Below are positions 15,196 to 24,499 of a DNA stretch of 37,461 bases, piece after piece. Position 1 is the stretch's first letter; each line of letters starts with the position of its first letter. Below the pieces are notes generated by a model. That model worked only from the letters and a program-made list of their open reading frames with translations. It did no database searches and was not told where the DNA came from. The stretch lies in the NCBI GenBank assembly GCA_017500855.1, contig JAFVYC010000040.1, forward strand, positions 1-37,461, given 5' to 3'. A program made the position numbers and the translations under genes. Origin of the DNA: Clostridia bacterium. Its GTDB lineage: Bacteria > Bacillota > Clostridia > Christensenellales > CAG-314.

Positions 15196-17606
15196 TACAT
15201 TCTCCAAATTTTTTCTGCGTATTCTTTTACTGCACGGTCAGCAGAGAAACGTCCTGCTTCGGCAATGTTTTTCAAGGACATTTTGTTCCAAAGGTTTGTG
15301 TCTTTGTAGCATTTGTCCATTTTGTCGGTTATTGCCATGTAGCTTGCAAAGTCGCCAAAGCACATGTAGGGGTCGGCAAATTGTCCGTTGCGAAGCAAAT
15401 AGCGAGAGATGCTTTCGAAACTTTCCCCGGCAAAGCCCTTGTTGAGGTCTTCCACAATTTGGCGAAGCTTTGGTTGCTTGAAGTAGAAGTCGGTGGAGTT
15501 GTAGCCACGGCCCCACATGTCGGCAACTTCGTTGGCACGCATACCGAAAATGAAGATGTTGTCGTCGCCAACAGCTTCGTGCATTTCCACGTTTGCGCCG
15601 TCCATTGTGCCAACTGTCAAAGCGCCGTTGATCATGAACTTCATGTTGCCGGTACCGCTTGCTTCCTTGCCTGCCAAGGAAATTTGTTGGCTGATTTCCG
15701 CAGCGGGGATGAGAGTTTCCGCCATGGTCACGCAGTAGTTTTCCATGAACACAACGTTGATTTTTTCCTTGAGTTTTGGGTTTTGCTCCAATTCCTTTTG
15801 GATGTAGCACACAAGTTTGATGACTTCCTTGGCAACGTAGTAGCTGGGGGCAGCCTTTGCGCCAAAGATGAAGGTTTGTGGGGTAACGTCCAAATCGGGG
15901 TTTTCCTTGAGGTCATGAATCAAAGAAACAATTTTCAAAGCGTTGAGCAATTGACGCTTGTACTCGTGAAGGCGCTTTACTTGAACGTCGAAACGAGTGT
16001 TGGGGTCGATGACAACACCACTCTTTTTGTGGGCAACTTGCGCAAAGCGTTGCTTGTTGTGAAGCTTGATTTCCGCCATGCGTTGATGCACGGTTTTGTC
16101 ATCCAAAAATGCGTTGAGTTTTGTGAGTTGGCTTGCATCCTTGACAAAGCCGTCGCCAATAAGTTCCTTCAACAAACCTGTCAGTTCGGGGTTTGCTTGG
16201 CAAAGCCATCTGCGATGGGCAATACCATTGGTGACGTTGCAGAACTTTTCCTTGTCCATTTGGTAGAAATGGTTGAACAAGTCTTTCTTCAAAATGTCGC
16301 TGTGCAAAGCCGAAACGCCGTTGACGTGGTGAGAACCGATGATGGACAAGTTTGCCATGCGCACCTTGCCATAGGCAACAACTGCAAGGTCGGAAACTGT
16401 GTCCCAATTACCGCATTTGTCCCAGAAACGTCTGCAAGCACGTTCGTTGATTTCCATGACGATTTGGTAAATACGTGGTAGCAATTTTTGGAAAATGTAC
16501 TCCGGCCAGCACTCCAACGCTTCTTGCAAAACGGTGTGGTTTGTGTAGGCGCAAATTTTGCTTACAATTGCCCACGCATCGTCCCAACCAAAACGGTAGT
16601 CGTCCAAGAAAATGCGCATTAGTTCGGGTACGCAAAGCGCAGGGTGTGTGTCGTTGATGTGAACGGCAACCATTTCGGCAAAGTTTGCAAAGTTGCCGTA
16701 GCGCTTGTAGTGGTCGGTAACGATGTTTTGCATTGCCGAGGACACAAGGAAGTACTCTTGCTTGAGGCGCAAAACCTTGCCTTCCTCGTGGCTGTCGTTG
16801 GGGTACAGCACCTTGGTGATCATTTCCGCTTGCGTTTTTTCTTCCATTGCACGGAAGTACTCGCCTTGCGCAAATGCAGGGAAGTCGAATGCGTTTTTGC
16901 TACGAGCCGACCACAAGCGAAGCACGCCAACAGCAGGGCTGTCGTAGCCGTCCACTACCATGTCGTAGGGGAATGCTTCCACTTCTTGGCAGTTGACCAA
17001 TTTGTACACGGGGCCGTTGTTTGTGAAAATTTCCTTGACTTCGCCACCAAAGCGAATTGTTTGCACCTTGTCGGGACGTTCCTTCAACCACACTTCGCCA
17101 CCGGGAAGCCAGTTGTCGGGCAATTCCGTTTGCCAACCGTCAATGATTTTTTGTTGGAAAAAGCCGTACTCAAAGCGAAGCGAGTGGCCCATCACGGGGT
17201 AGCCTTCCTTTGCAAGGCAATCCAAGTAGCAAGCGGCAAGACGGCCCAAACCACCGTTGCCCAAGCCTGCGTCCGGTTCGCATTCGTACAAGTCGTTCAA
17301 ATCCACCTTGTAGTTCTTTTCCAAAACGTCGGCAAACAAATCGGCAAGGCCCATGTTGAACAAATTGTTCTTCAAACTTCTGCCCATCAAAAATTCCATG
17401 GACAAGTAGTGAATTCTTTTTCTTTCCCTTGCTTTGTGTTCTCTGTTGAAGGCCGTGCGTTTTTCCAACAACATGTCTCGTACCACAGTGGCTACGCATT
17501 TGTACATTTGGAACGTGGACAGTTCCTTTGCTTCTACGCCGTAGGTTTTGGTAGAAGCGCTTTCCACAAGTTCCTTGATGCGTGTTTTTGTGACGTTAGT
17601 TTTCAT
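15195..17606 (-). CDS. glgP: Glycogen/maltodextrin phosphorylase
   Basis: 803 residues, standard for family GT35. Clear landmarks: HYLSMEFLMGRSLKNN near the N-terminus, EPDAGLGNGGLGRLAACYLD, HINDTHPALCVPELMR, VKRLHEYKRQLLN, and the pyridoxal-phosphate lysine in EASGTGNMKF. It releases glucose-1-phosphate from the non-reducing ends of alpha-1,4-glucan using inorganic phosphate. The start ATG has GGGAGAGG upstream. It lies 27 bp after glgB and overlaps the next gene by one base, so expression is tied to the branching and debranching partners. Identification is secure. Confidence 0.96.
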   Translation of the reverse strand: MKTNVTKTRIKELVESASTKTYGVEAKELSTFQMYKCVATVVRDMLLEKRTAFNREHKARERKRIHYLSMEFLMGRSLKNNLFNMGLADLFADVLEKNYKVDLNDLYECEPDAGLGNGGLGRLAACYLDCLAKEGYPVMGHSLRFEYGFFQQKIIDGWQTELPDNWLPGGEVWLKERPDKVQTIRFGGEVKEIFTNNGPVYKLVNCQEVEAFPYDMVVDGYDSPAVGVLRLWSARSKNAFDFPAFAQGEYFRAMEEKTQAEMITKVLYPNDSHEEGKVLRLKQEYFLVSSAMQNIVTDHYKRYGNFANFAEMVAVHINDTHPALCVPELMRIFLDDYRFGWDDAWAIVSKICAYTNHTVLQEALECWPEYIFQKLLPRIYQIVMEINERACRRFWDKCGNWDTVSDLAVVAYGKVRMANLSIIGSHHVNGVSALHSDILKKDLFNHFYQMDKEKFCNVTNGIAHRRWLCQANPELTGLLKELIGDGFVKDASQLTKLNAFLDDKTVHQRMAEIKLHNKQRFAQVAHKKSGVVIDPNTRFDVQVKRLHEYKRQLLNALKIVSLIHDLKENPDLDVTPQTFIFGAKAAPSYYVAKEVIKLVCYIQKELEQNPKLKEKINVVFMENYCVTMAETLIPAAEISQQISLAGKEASGTGNMKFMINGALTVGTMDGANVEMHEAVGDDNIFIFGMRANEVADMWGRGYNSTDFYFKQPKLRQIVEDLNKGFAGESFESISRYLLRNGQFADPYMCFGDFASYMAITDKMDKCYKDTNLWNKMSLKNIAEAGRFSADRAVKEYAEKIWRM

Positions 17607-17633
17607 ATAGTTTCCTCTCCCATTTTGTGATGA

Positions 17634-19490
17634 TTAGTTTTTCTTTTGTTTTGTTTTTTGTGCTTTTTTGTAGAAGAACTGCACCGAAGATGCAGGAATT
17701 GTCATTTCTACGTAGCCGTGCTGATTGGTGCAAATGGTTTTGCTCACTTCAACACCACGTCCGCCGTACTTGCTTTCGTCGCTGTTGAGCACCAAAGTGT
17801 ACTCTCCGCAAGAAGTAGTCATGCCGTAGTTGTGGAAATCGTACAAGCTGAAGTTGACAACAACAAACATTTTGTTGCCCTTGCTGTCGGTGCGCTCAAA
17901 TGCAACAACGCTGTTGCGACTGTCGTCGGCTTGAACCCACTTGAAGCCTTCCCAAGTGCTGTCGTTTTGATACAACGGAGCATACTTTTTGTACGCCATG
18001 TTCAAATCTTTTACAAAAAGTTGGTGGCTGTCGTGCTTGGGATATGCAAGCAACATCCAGTCCAATTCCTTGTTTTCGTTCCATTCGTTCCATTGCGCAA
18101 GTTCAACACCCATGAAGTTGAGTTTTTTGCCCGGATGGCCGTACTGGAAGCCCAAAAGTGCCTTGAGCTGCGCAAACTTGGTGTCGTAGTCGCCAAACAT
18201 TTTGTTGACAAGACTGCCCTTCAAATGCACCACTTCGTCGTGGGAAAGTGGCAACACGTAGTTTTCGCTGAATGCGTAGCACATGGAGAAAGTCAGTTTG
18301 TTGTGGGCACCGATGCGCCACAAAGTGTCTGTTTTCATGTACGCCAAAATGTCGTTCATCCAACCCATGTTCCACTTGTAGTTGAAGCCAAGTCCGCCAA
18401 CGTCCGTTGGGTGCGTTACCTTGGGGAATGCTGTGGATTCTTCGGCAACGAACAATGCGTAGGGGCATGCTTGGAACACTTGGCGAGAAACCTTGCGAAG
18501 AAACTCGATGGCTTCCAAATTTTCCTTGCCACCCCACTTGTTGGCACGCCATTCGCCGTCGTTACGGTCGTAGTCGAGGTACAGCATGCTTGCAACGGCA
18601 TCCACACGAAGCCCGTCGAAGTGGAATTCTTTTAGCCAATAAATTGCGTTGCTCACAAGGAAACTTTGCACTTCGTACCTGGAGTAGTCGAAAATGCGAG
18701 TTCCCCAACTCTTGTGCTCCTTTTTGAATTCGTCGGCAGATTCGTAGCAACAGGAACCGTCAAATTCCATCAAGCCGTGTGCGTCCTTGCAGAAGTGCGC
18801 AGGAACCCAGTCCAACAGCACGCCAATGCCTGCCTTGTGGAATTGGTTGACGAGGTAGCGCAAATCGTCCGGTGTGCCGTAGCGAGAAGTTGGTGCGTAG
18901 AAACCTGTGACTTGGTAGCCCCAAGAACCGTCGAATGGGTGCTCCATCAAGGGCATGAATTCCACGTGGGTGTAGCCCATTTTCTTTACGTAGGGCACAA
19001 GGTACTTTGCCAATTCACGGTAGGTGTACATGCTTCCGTCGGGATGACGGCGCCAAGAACCCAAATGCACTTCGTAGATGTTGACGGGGGATTTGTACAC
19101 GCCCTTTTTGTTTTGTTTTTCCACCCAGGCTTGGTCTGTCCATTGGAAGTTTTCGTCCCTGTCGTAGATGACGCTTGCCGTTTTGGGGCGAACTTCCGCA
19201 CAGGTTGCGTAGGGGTCGGCTTTGTACAAAATTGCGCCGGTGTTGGTTGTGATGGCGTACTTGTAGGCGTCGCCGGGGCGAGCCTCCGTTGTTACTTGCC
19301 AAATGCCATCTTCCAGTTGCATTTTGGTGTGATGAACAAGCCAGTTGTTGAAATCGCCCACCAAACTTACGGCTTTGGCATTGGGCGCCCACACTGCAAA
19401 GTGGTAGCAGTTTTCGGCAACCTTGTGGCAACCGAGCAATTCGTAGGCATTGCTACTTTCGCCATTGTAGAAACTTGTGAATTTGTTCAT
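17634..19490 (-). CDS. glgB: 1,4-alpha-glucan branching enzyme
   Basis: 618 residues from the ATG at 19490, which has GGAGGAAATC directly upstream. An in-frame extension to 19628 lies inside malQ and is not used. An N-terminal CBM48-like domain (AYELLGCHKV...FAVWAPNAKAVSLVGDFNNW) precedes the GH13 barrel: YTHVEFMPLMEHPFDGSWGYQ, DGLRVDAVASMLY (nucleophile Asp), FVAEESTAFP (acid Glu) and LPLSHDEVVH (third Asp). It cuts alpha-1,4 chains and re-joins them as alpha-1,6 branches. Start and malQ stop share ATGA. Without glgA/glgC nearby, it may act on glucan made elsewhere in the genome. Confidence 0.95.
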   Translation of the reverse strand: MNKFTSFYNGESSNAYELLGCHKVAENCYHFAVWAPNAKAVSLVGDFNNWLVHHTKMQLEDGIWQVTTEARPGDAYKYAITTNTGAILYKADPYATCAEVRPKTASVIYDRDENFQWTDQAWVEKQNKKGVYKSPVNIYEVHLGSWRRHPDGSMYTYRELAKYLVPYVKKMGYTHVEFMPLMEHPFDGSWGYQVTGFYAPTSRYGTPDDLRYLVNQFHKAGIGVLLDWVPAHFCKDAHGLMEFDGSCCYESADEFKKEHKSWGTRIFDYSRYEVQSFLVSNAIYWLKEFHFDGLRVDAVASMLYLDYDRNDGEWRANKWGGKENLEAIEFLRKVSRQVFQACPYALFVAEESTAFPKVTHPTDVGGLGFNYKWNMGWMNDILAYMKTDTLWRIGAHNKLTFSMCYAFSENYVLPLSHDEVVHLKGSLVNKMFGDYDTKFAQLKALLGFQYGHPGKKLNFMGVELAQWNEWNENKELDWMLLAYPKHDSHQLFVKDLNMAYKKYAPLYQNDSTWEGFKWVQADDSRNSVVAFERTDSKGNKMFVVVNFSLYDFHNYGMTTSCGEYTLVLNSDESKYGGRGVEVSKTICTNQHGYVEMTIPASSVQFFYKKAQKTKQKKN

Positions 19491-21004
19491 GATTTCCTCC
19501 GTGTTTGAGAAAGTTCTGTTTGAAGAATAGGTTGCTCGTTTGCCCTGCCCGTTTGCACGGTGAGTTGAGCAAGCCATTTTGCTTTTGCATTGGAAAAGTC
19601 GCTTCGCTGAGCCATGTACTTCCAGCAACCAAGGGTGCCGGGGGTGTTCATTCGGCAGTCAGTATCCCTTTCGGCAACGTCTTGCATGGTGTAGATGACC
19701 ATGTCGGCATTGCTTTGGGCAAGCACTTGTATCATTTGCAAACTGATGTGTTCGTCGGTGGAAAAACCGCACTTTTGGAACACAACGTCCTTGTTATACT
19801 GTGGCAAACTGTTCCACCAACCAACGGTTGTGTCGTTGTTGTGAGTGCCAAGGTAGGCAACGCAGTGTTTGGGGAAGTTTTTGGGAAGGAAGGGATTTTT
19901 GTCGCTTCCGTCAAATGCAAATTGCACCACCTTCATGCCGGCAAGGCCACACTTGTCCCGAAGGTCCAAAACGCTTTGGGGGATGTCGCCAAGGTCTTCG
20001 GCAATGATGGTGAGATTGGGAAAAGTTTTTTGCAGGTGCTTGATGAAGCCTGCGCCAACGCCCTTGCACCACCTGCCAATGCGTGCAGTTGTTTGACCGT
20101 AGGGGATGCTGTAGTAGCTGTCGAAGGCACGGAAGTGGTCGATACGAAGCACGTCGAAAAGTTGACTGCATTTTTCCACACGCTTGGTCCACCATTGGTA
20201 CTTGTCTTTTTTCATCACGTCCCACCTGTACAGCGGGTTGCCCCACAACTGACCGTCAGCCGAGAAGTAGTCGGGCGGAACGCCTGCAACGCACTTGGGC
20301 TTTTTGTCCTTGGTCAGTTTGAACAGTTGGCTGTGCGCCCACACGTCGGCAGAGTCGTAGTTGACGTAGATGGGAATGTCGCCCACAAGTTGAATGCCAT
20401 TTTGTTGCAGTTTGTTGCGGAAGGTTTTCCATTGGGAAAAGAACACGTACTGTGTGAATGCAACAAAATCCATTTCGTCGGAAAGCAATTCCTTGTAGTG
20501 CTTGAGCGCTTCCGGCACACGGTTGCGAACGTCTTGGTCCTCCCAGTACAACCAACTTTTGCCACCAAAGTGTTTTTTTAGCGCACAAAACAGCGTGTAG
20601 TCGGCAAGCCAGTACTCGTTGTCGTCGCAAAACTGTTGGTAGTCCTTGGGTGGATCTTGCTTGATGAAGTTGCCGTACGCCTCCCGAAGCATGATTTCCT
20701 TGCGTTGCTTGGCGTAGACAAAGTCGTTGCCACGGGCAAGTTTGGAATCTGCCAAAGTTTGTTCGGAAACAAGCCCTTGTTCGGCAAGCGCATCCACGTC
20801 GATGACCAACGTGTTGCCAGCAAATGCCGATGGTGAAGCGTAGGGGGAGTTCACAAAGTCAGTTGGCGTGATGGGCAAAATTTGCCAATACGTTTGTTTG
20901 GACGCCACCAAAAAATCTATGAATCTGTCCACTTCGGCAAGGGTTCCCACCCCTGTTGCACTTGGTAAAGAAGTGATGTGCAACAAAATGCCACTAGATC
21001 TCAT
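19487..21004 (-). CDS. malQ: 4-alpha-glucanotransferase (amylomaltase)
   Basis: 505 residues, GH77. Visible motifs: RSSGILLHITSLPSATGVGTL at the N-terminus, GDIPIYVNYDSADVWAH, DVLRIDHFRAFDSYYSIP (nucleophile Asp), IIAEDLGDIP (acid Glu) and GTHNNDTTVGWW. It transfers maltosyl and longer units between alpha-1,4-glucans, releasing glucose. It is first in the operon, directly behind a promoter with a palindromic site, and its stop overlaps the glgB start. GGTGAAAA is a weak RBS. Identification is secure. Confidence 0.95.
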   Translation of the reverse strand: MRSSGILLHITSLPSATGVGTLAEVDRFIDFLVASKQTYWQILPITPTDFVNSPYASPSAFAGNTLVIDVDALAEQGLVSEQTLADSKLARGNDFVYAKQRKEIMLREAYGNFIKQDPPKDYQQFCDDNEYWLADYTLFCALKKHFGGKSWLYWEDQDVRNRVPEALKHYKELLSDEMDFVAFTQYVFFSQWKTFRNKLQQNGIQLVGDIPIYVNYDSADVWAHSQLFKLTKDKKPKCVAGVPPDYFSADGQLWGNPLYRWDVMKKDKYQWWTKRVEKCSQLFDVLRIDHFRAFDSYYSIPYGQTTARIGRWCKGVGAGFIKHLQKTFPNLTIIAEDLGDIPQSVLDLRDKCGLAGMKVVQFAFDGSDKNPFLPKNFPKHCVAYLGTHNNDTTVGWWNSLPQYNKDVVFQKCGFSTDEHISLQMIQVLAQSNADMVIYTMQDVAERDTDCRMNTPGTLGCWKYMAQRSDFSNAKAKWLAQLTVQTGRANEQPILQTELSQTRRKS

Positions 21005-21044
21005 TTTTCACCTTTAGTTGTTATTTTGCCGTGCGCAACCAGCG

Positions 21045-21063
21045 CATAGCAATCCATGCTATG
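21045..21063. promoter_or_regulatory. Palindromic operator candidate of the glucan operon
   Basis: Perfect 7-bp arms CATAGCA (21045-21051) and TGCTATG (21057-21063) around ATCCA. It lies just downstream of the -10 box and would cover the transcription start. That is a classical repressor position. A sugar-responsive LacI-type repressor is a guess; the gene for it is not in the window. A leader hairpin is the alternative. Confidence 0.5.
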
Positions 21064-21065
21064 GT

Positions 21066-21094
21066 ATTTTAGCATTTTCGGCGATATTATGCAA
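21066..21094 (-). promoter_or_regulatory. Promoter of the malQ-glgB-glgP-GH13 operon
   Basis: Minus strand TTGCAT (21094-21089), 17-bp spacer, TAAAAT (21071-21066), with very AT-rich DNA upstream (21095-21132) that could act as an UP element. Confidence 0.65.
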
Positions 21095-21160
21095 TACTTT
21101 TTTTGCAATATTTATTATTATTTTATTAAATATACCCAAAAAGTTACAATTTTGACACGC

Positions 21161-21203
21161 AAAAGGCAAAAAAGTGAGCCTGCGATGACGCCGGCTCACT
21201 TTT
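21161..21203 (-). terminator. Hairpin terminator upstream of the glucan operon
   Basis: Arms AAAAGTGAGCC (21170-21180) and GGCTCACTTTT (21193-21203). On the minus strand a T-rich tail follows (TTTTTTGCC). It would end transcripts from the cyclophilin operon before they enter malQ. Bases 21204-21446 contain a copy of the CACGGGGTGGG box near 21424-21440 and no gene I can support. Confidence 0.7.
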
Positions 21204-21446
21204 GAGAACGTTTGTGCAAAACTACTTTTCCAAACTTGCAACGAAGCTTGATTTAAGTTTGGGTTTTTGAGTTGCTTTGGTTTGACTTTGGAGTGTCTTG
21301 TTTTGGTATGAGTTTTGGGTTGATTGTAGTTTTTTGTTGGTTACAAAACTACAGTGCAACAAGCGCATTGCACACAATTTTGTTGGCACGAATTGCCACA
21401 AAACAAACGCCATTTTTTGCCAATTTGCCCACCCCGTGTGCAAAAA

Positions 21447-22403
21447 CTACAACACGTAGGTCACAAAGTACACGATGTGGTTGTGGCTGTCAATTCCCGC
21501 CCAGCCAATGTTTTCGGTTTCGGCATCGAACTTGCCGATTTTGCCAACGTTGTTGACAACTGTTGTGGCAAAAGTGCCAATTGTGGAAGTTAGTTGCTGG
21601 GAAGTAGCCACCTCGTCGTTGGAAAATGCAAGAAACAATGCATCCAACACAAGGGTGGAAATTTGCGTGTCTTGCCCGTTGATGGAAAGTGTGCCGTCTG
21701 TAAGAACAAGTTTGCCATTGTTGTCCACTTCCGCCTTGTAGTCCAAAACGACGAACACTGTTTTGGAAATAGCATCGCCAAGCAAGTCGAACTGACCAAC
21801 GTAGTTGGAAACGTCTAGCGAAAGCACGATTTTGCAATGCAAACTGCCCTCCACTTCCTCCAACGAAAGCCCACAAATTTCAACGTTGAACTGTTGCATC
21901 ACGGCAAGCACCGACAGCAAGTTTTCCATGCCGTTTTGTTGCAAAATCGAAGACACGTCCCCGTTGTTTTGCAAATCTACCAGTTGCGACAAGGCGCTGT
22001 TTGCAACGTAGCACAACTGCTTTTCCGACAGGTAAAATTGGTGCTTGGTTTGGAATTTGCAAGGCGTTGCAACAAGCAAGCCGTAGTTGACGGGTTCAGC
22101 GTGAATTGTGCTGTTTCGGAAGCAGTTGTCGGCATCCAACCCGTCCTGCTCCGACGGTCTGTTTTGCGCCAAACTGCTGTTGTCGTTGAACAGGGAAACT
22201 GCCAACGGAATGAGTTGACCAATTTTTGTTTCGGCAAGCCCAAGGTCTTGGAAGGATTTGCCGTTGATGACGGGTTGCGTTTCCACACCAATTTGCTTGG
22301 GGGAAAGTTGCGCCAACACAATGCAAAGCACAATTGCAACCACAAGCATAGACACCACGAAGGACAGCAGGCTTTCCAAAAGCCCCTTTTTTCTTTTTGC
22401 CAT
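21447..22403 (-). CDS. Membrane-anchored protein of unknown function
   Basis: 318 residues, not recognised. A basic N-terminus (MAKRKKGLLESLL) is followed by one hydrophobic helix (FVVSMLVVAIVLCIVLAQL), then a long extracytoplasmic domain rich in Asn, Gln, Ser and Val with three or four Cys. A repeated-looking beta content (LEEVEGSLHCKIVLSLDVSNYVG, FVVLDYKAEVDNNGKLVLTDGTLSINGQ) suggests a beta-sandwich or lipid-binding fold similar in feel to DUF-type envelope proteins. The ATG has GGAGGT at nine bases. It follows the cyclophilin gene by 14 bp, so the two are probably co-transcribed. Confidence 0.75.
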   Translation of the reverse strand: MAKRKKGLLESLLSFVVSMLVVAIVLCIVLAQLSPKQIGVETQPVINGKSFQDLGLAETKIGQLIPLAVSLFNDNSSLAQNRPSEQDGLDADNCFRNSTIHAEPVNYGLLVATPCKFQTKHQFYLSEKQLCYVANSALSQLVDLQNNGDVSSILQQNGMENLLSVLAVMQQFNVEICGLSLEEVEGSLHCKIVLSLDVSNYVGQFDLLGDAISKTVFVVLDYKAEVDNNGKLVLTDGTLSINGQDTQISTLVLDALFLAFSNDEVATSQQLTSTIGTFATTVVNNVGKIGKFDAETENIGWAGIDSHNHIVYFVTYVL

Positions 22404-22417
22404 TAGTAGATACCTCC

Positions 22418-22942
22418 TTACTTTTTGTAGTGTTGAGGTTCGGGGTAGACTTTGCCAAAAGTTTCCACCGTTACGCTTTCCATCACTTGTGGTGAGAATG
22501 GGCGATCTTGGAAGTCCGTGTACTCGTCGGCAATGTCGTCCACCACGCTCATGCCTTGGATGACTTCGCCAAACGCTGCGTAGTTGCCATCCAAATGTGG
22601 CGCATCTTCGTGCATGATGAAGAATTGGCTACCTGCCGAGTTTTTGTCTTGCGCACGAGCCATGGAAATAACGCCACGGCGATGAACCAGTTCGTTGGGG
22701 AAGCCGTTGGAAGCAAACTCGCCCTTGATTGAGTAGCCGGGACCACCAATACCAATGCCCTTGGGGCAACCACCTTGAATCATGAAGCCACGAATGACAC
22801 GGTGGAAAATAAGTCCGTTGTAGAAGCCTTTGTTTACAAGGCTGATAAAGTTGTTTACTGTGTTGGGGGCAACGTTGGGGTACAACCTGATTTGAAACTT
22901 TTTGCCACCCTTCATGTTGAACGTCACAATTGGATTTTGCAT
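22418..22942 (-). CDS. Cyclophilin-type peptidyl-prolyl cis-trans isomerase
   Basis: 174 residues, a single cyclophilin domain. Landmarks: NFISLVNKGFYNGLIFHRVIRGFMIQGG (with the catalytic Arg in FHRV), GGPGYSIKGEF, RGVISMARAQDKNSAGSQFFI, and the binding Asn/Asp region LDGNYAAFGEVIQGMSVVD. It accelerates proline isomerisation during folding. No signal peptide is present, so it is cytoplasmic. AGGAGAG upstream supports the ATG. First gene of a two-gene unit divergent from the M29 aminopeptidase. Confidence 0.93.
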   Translation of the reverse strand: MQNPIVTFNMKGGKKFQIRLYPNVAPNTVNNFISLVNKGFYNGLIFHRVIRGFMIQGGCPKGIGIGGPGYSIKGEFASNGFPNELVHRRGVISMARAQDKNSAGSQFFIMHEDAPHLDGNYAAFGEVIQGMSVVDDIADEYTDFQDRPFSPQVMESVTVETFGKVYPEPQHYKK

Positions 22943-23030
22943 AAAAAACTCTCCTTGTTGTGGATTTGCAAACCGATTGTTGCCCTACGCAAGCCATTTT
23001 TGCGCCAACAAACTATCTTTTGCACAAATA

Positions 23031-23058
23031 TTGTACCACATTCTACAATTATTATCAA
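23031..23058 (-). promoter_or_regulatory. Promoter of the cyclophilin operon
   Basis: Minus strand TTGATA (23058-23053), 16-bp spacer, TACAAT (23036-23031). It is back to back with the plus-strand promoter at 23064-23092. Confidence 0.6.
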
Positions 23059-23063
23059 TAAAA

Positions 23064-23092
23064 TTGACTTTATTTTTCAAGTTAGGTATAAT
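23064..23092 (+). promoter_or_regulatory. Promoter of the M29 aminopeptidase gene
   Basis: TTGACT (23064-23069), exactly 17 bp, TATAAT (23087-23092). Near-perfect vegetative promoter about 50 bp before the start codon. Confidence 0.85.
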
Positions 23093-23145
23093 AGTAGCAT
23101 AAATTTTTGCAAAGGCAAGCCACAACTTGCCAAAAGGAGAAAACA

Positions 23146-24378
23146 ATGCTTACACAAATTCAAATGGAAAAGTTTGCCGAACTTGCCGTGCTTGTTGGCG
23201 CAAACATGCAAAAAGACCAAATGGTTGTTATCCGTTGCGACGTGCAATGCAAGGACTTTGCGCACTTGATTGCCGAAAAGGCATACCAATTTGGCGCAAA
23301 AAAAGTTATTGTTCAATGGAGAGACGAAGTGCTTAGCCGTTTGACAATGCTCAACGCAAGCAAGGAAACTTTGTGCGAAGTGCCCGACTACCAAATTGCT
23401 CAATCGCAATACTTCATCGACAACAAAGTGTGCTTGATTTCCATTTCCGCAGGTAACCCCAACATCTTCAAGGGTTGCGACCCCGAAAAACTTGCTGCAT
23501 CCAACATTGCAGGGGCAAAGGCAATGGCTAACTTCCGCAAGGCTACAATGAGCAACTACTTGCGTTGGACAATTGTGTCCATCCCCACACCGGCTTGGGC
23601 AAAACAAGTGTTCCCCGATTTGAGCGAACAAGAAGGCATGGACAAAATGTGGGATGCAATTGGCCACATCATGAGGCTGGACCAAGAAGACCCAACGGAA
23701 GCGTGGAGAAAGCACATTGCAACGCTTCACAGACGTGCAGACTTTTTGAATGCGCACAACTTTGAGTACATTCACCTCACAAACAAACACGGCACCGATT
23801 TGCGTGTTGGTTTGGCAGTAGACCACGTTTGGCTTGCTGCAGAAGAAGAAGGTCAAGACGGACTTCCATTCACGGCAAACATGCCAACGGAAGAAATCTT
23901 CACAGCGCCACACAACAAAAAGATTGACGGCACGGTTGTCAACGCATTGCCACTTGTAAACAACGGCACCATCATCGACAACTTCAAGTTGACTTTCAAA
24001 GATGGCAAGGTTGTGGACTACAGCGCCGAAGTTGGCTACGAAGCGTTGAAGGGATTGCTCTCTACCGACGAAGGCGTGCTTAGCCTTGGCGAAATTGCCT
24101 TGATTGGCAAGAACTCCCCAATTGCCGAAAGTGGAATTTTGTTCTTCAACACGCTGTTCGACGAAAACGCAAGTTGCCACCTTGCATTTGGCGCAAGCTA
24201 CCCAACAACGGTAAAGGGTGGAAACGACATGGACGAAAAGGCGCTTGCAGAACACGGCATGAACACAAGTTTGCAACACGTAGACTTCATGATTGGCACA
24301 AAGGACATCGACATTGACGGCATCGACCACGACGGCAACGTGACACCGTTGTTCCGTGACGGCGAATGGGTTATCTAA
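23146..24378 (+). CDS. M29 family metallo-aminopeptidase (AmpS/PepS type)
   Basis: 410 residues from the ATG at 23146, which has AAAGGAGA seven bases upstream. The N-terminus MEKFAELAVLVGANMQKDQMVVI matches thermophilic aminopeptidase/PepS relatives. The C-terminal metal site is visible: MPTEEIFTAPH, then ALIGKNSPIAESGILFFNTLFDENASCHLAFG (metal Glu/His), and LAEHGMNTSLQHVDFMIGTKDIDIDG. These enzymes bind a two-metal (Co or Zn) centre and remove N-terminal residues from peptides in the cytoplasm. It has its own promoter and terminator. Confidence 0.92.
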   Translation: MLTQIQMEKFAELAVLVGANMQKDQMVVIRCDVQCKDFAHLIAEKAYQFGAKKVIVQWRDEVLSRLTMLNASKETLCEVPDYQIAQSQYFIDNKVCLISISAGNPNIFKGCDPEKLAASNIAGAKAMANFRKATMSNYLRWTIVSIPTPAWAKQVFPDLSEQEGMDKMWDAIGHIMRLDQEDPTEAWRKHIATLHRRADFLNAHNFEYIHLTNKHGTDLRVGLAVDHVWLAAEEEGQDGLPFTANMPTEEIFTAPHNKKIDGTVVNALPLVNNGTIIDNFKLTFKDGKVVDYSAEVGYEALKGLLSTDEGVLSLGEIALIGKNSPIAESGILFFNTLFDENASCHLAFGASYPTTVKGGNDMDEKALAEHGMNTSLQHVDFMIGTKDIDIDGIDHDGNVTPLFRDGEWVI

Positions 24379-24392
24379 ACAAAAAAACACAG

Positions 24393-24425
24393 AAATGGGC
24401 AAATGCAAATTTGTCCATTTTTTGT
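24393..24425 (+). terminator. Terminator of the M29 aminopeptidase gene
   Basis: Arms AATGGGCAAAT and ATTTGTCCATT around GCAA, with one G-U pair, followed by TTTTTTG. Located 15 bp after the stop. Confidence 0.8.
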
Positions 24426-24448
24426 TGCAACAAACAAGCAAAAATGTG

Positions 24449-24476
24449 TTGCATTATGGGAAAAGTGTGGTATAAT
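24449..24476 (+). promoter_or_regulatory. Promoter of the four-helix membrane protein gene
   Basis: TTGCAT (24449-24454), 16 bp, TATAAT (24471-24476). Confidence 0.65.
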
Positions 24477-24499
24477 GTAGAAAAAAGGATTTTTTACAA

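Noticed and set aside
13504..15309. A 601-codon open frame opposite the GH13 gene
   Set aside because: Same codon-bias shadow; the GH13 catalytic motifs lie on the other strand.
21222..21443. A 73-codon minus-strand frame between a membrane protein gene and malQ
   Set aside because: Starts inside a copy of the dispersed palindrome, has no RBS and a low-complexity Lys/Gln/Thr-rich end.
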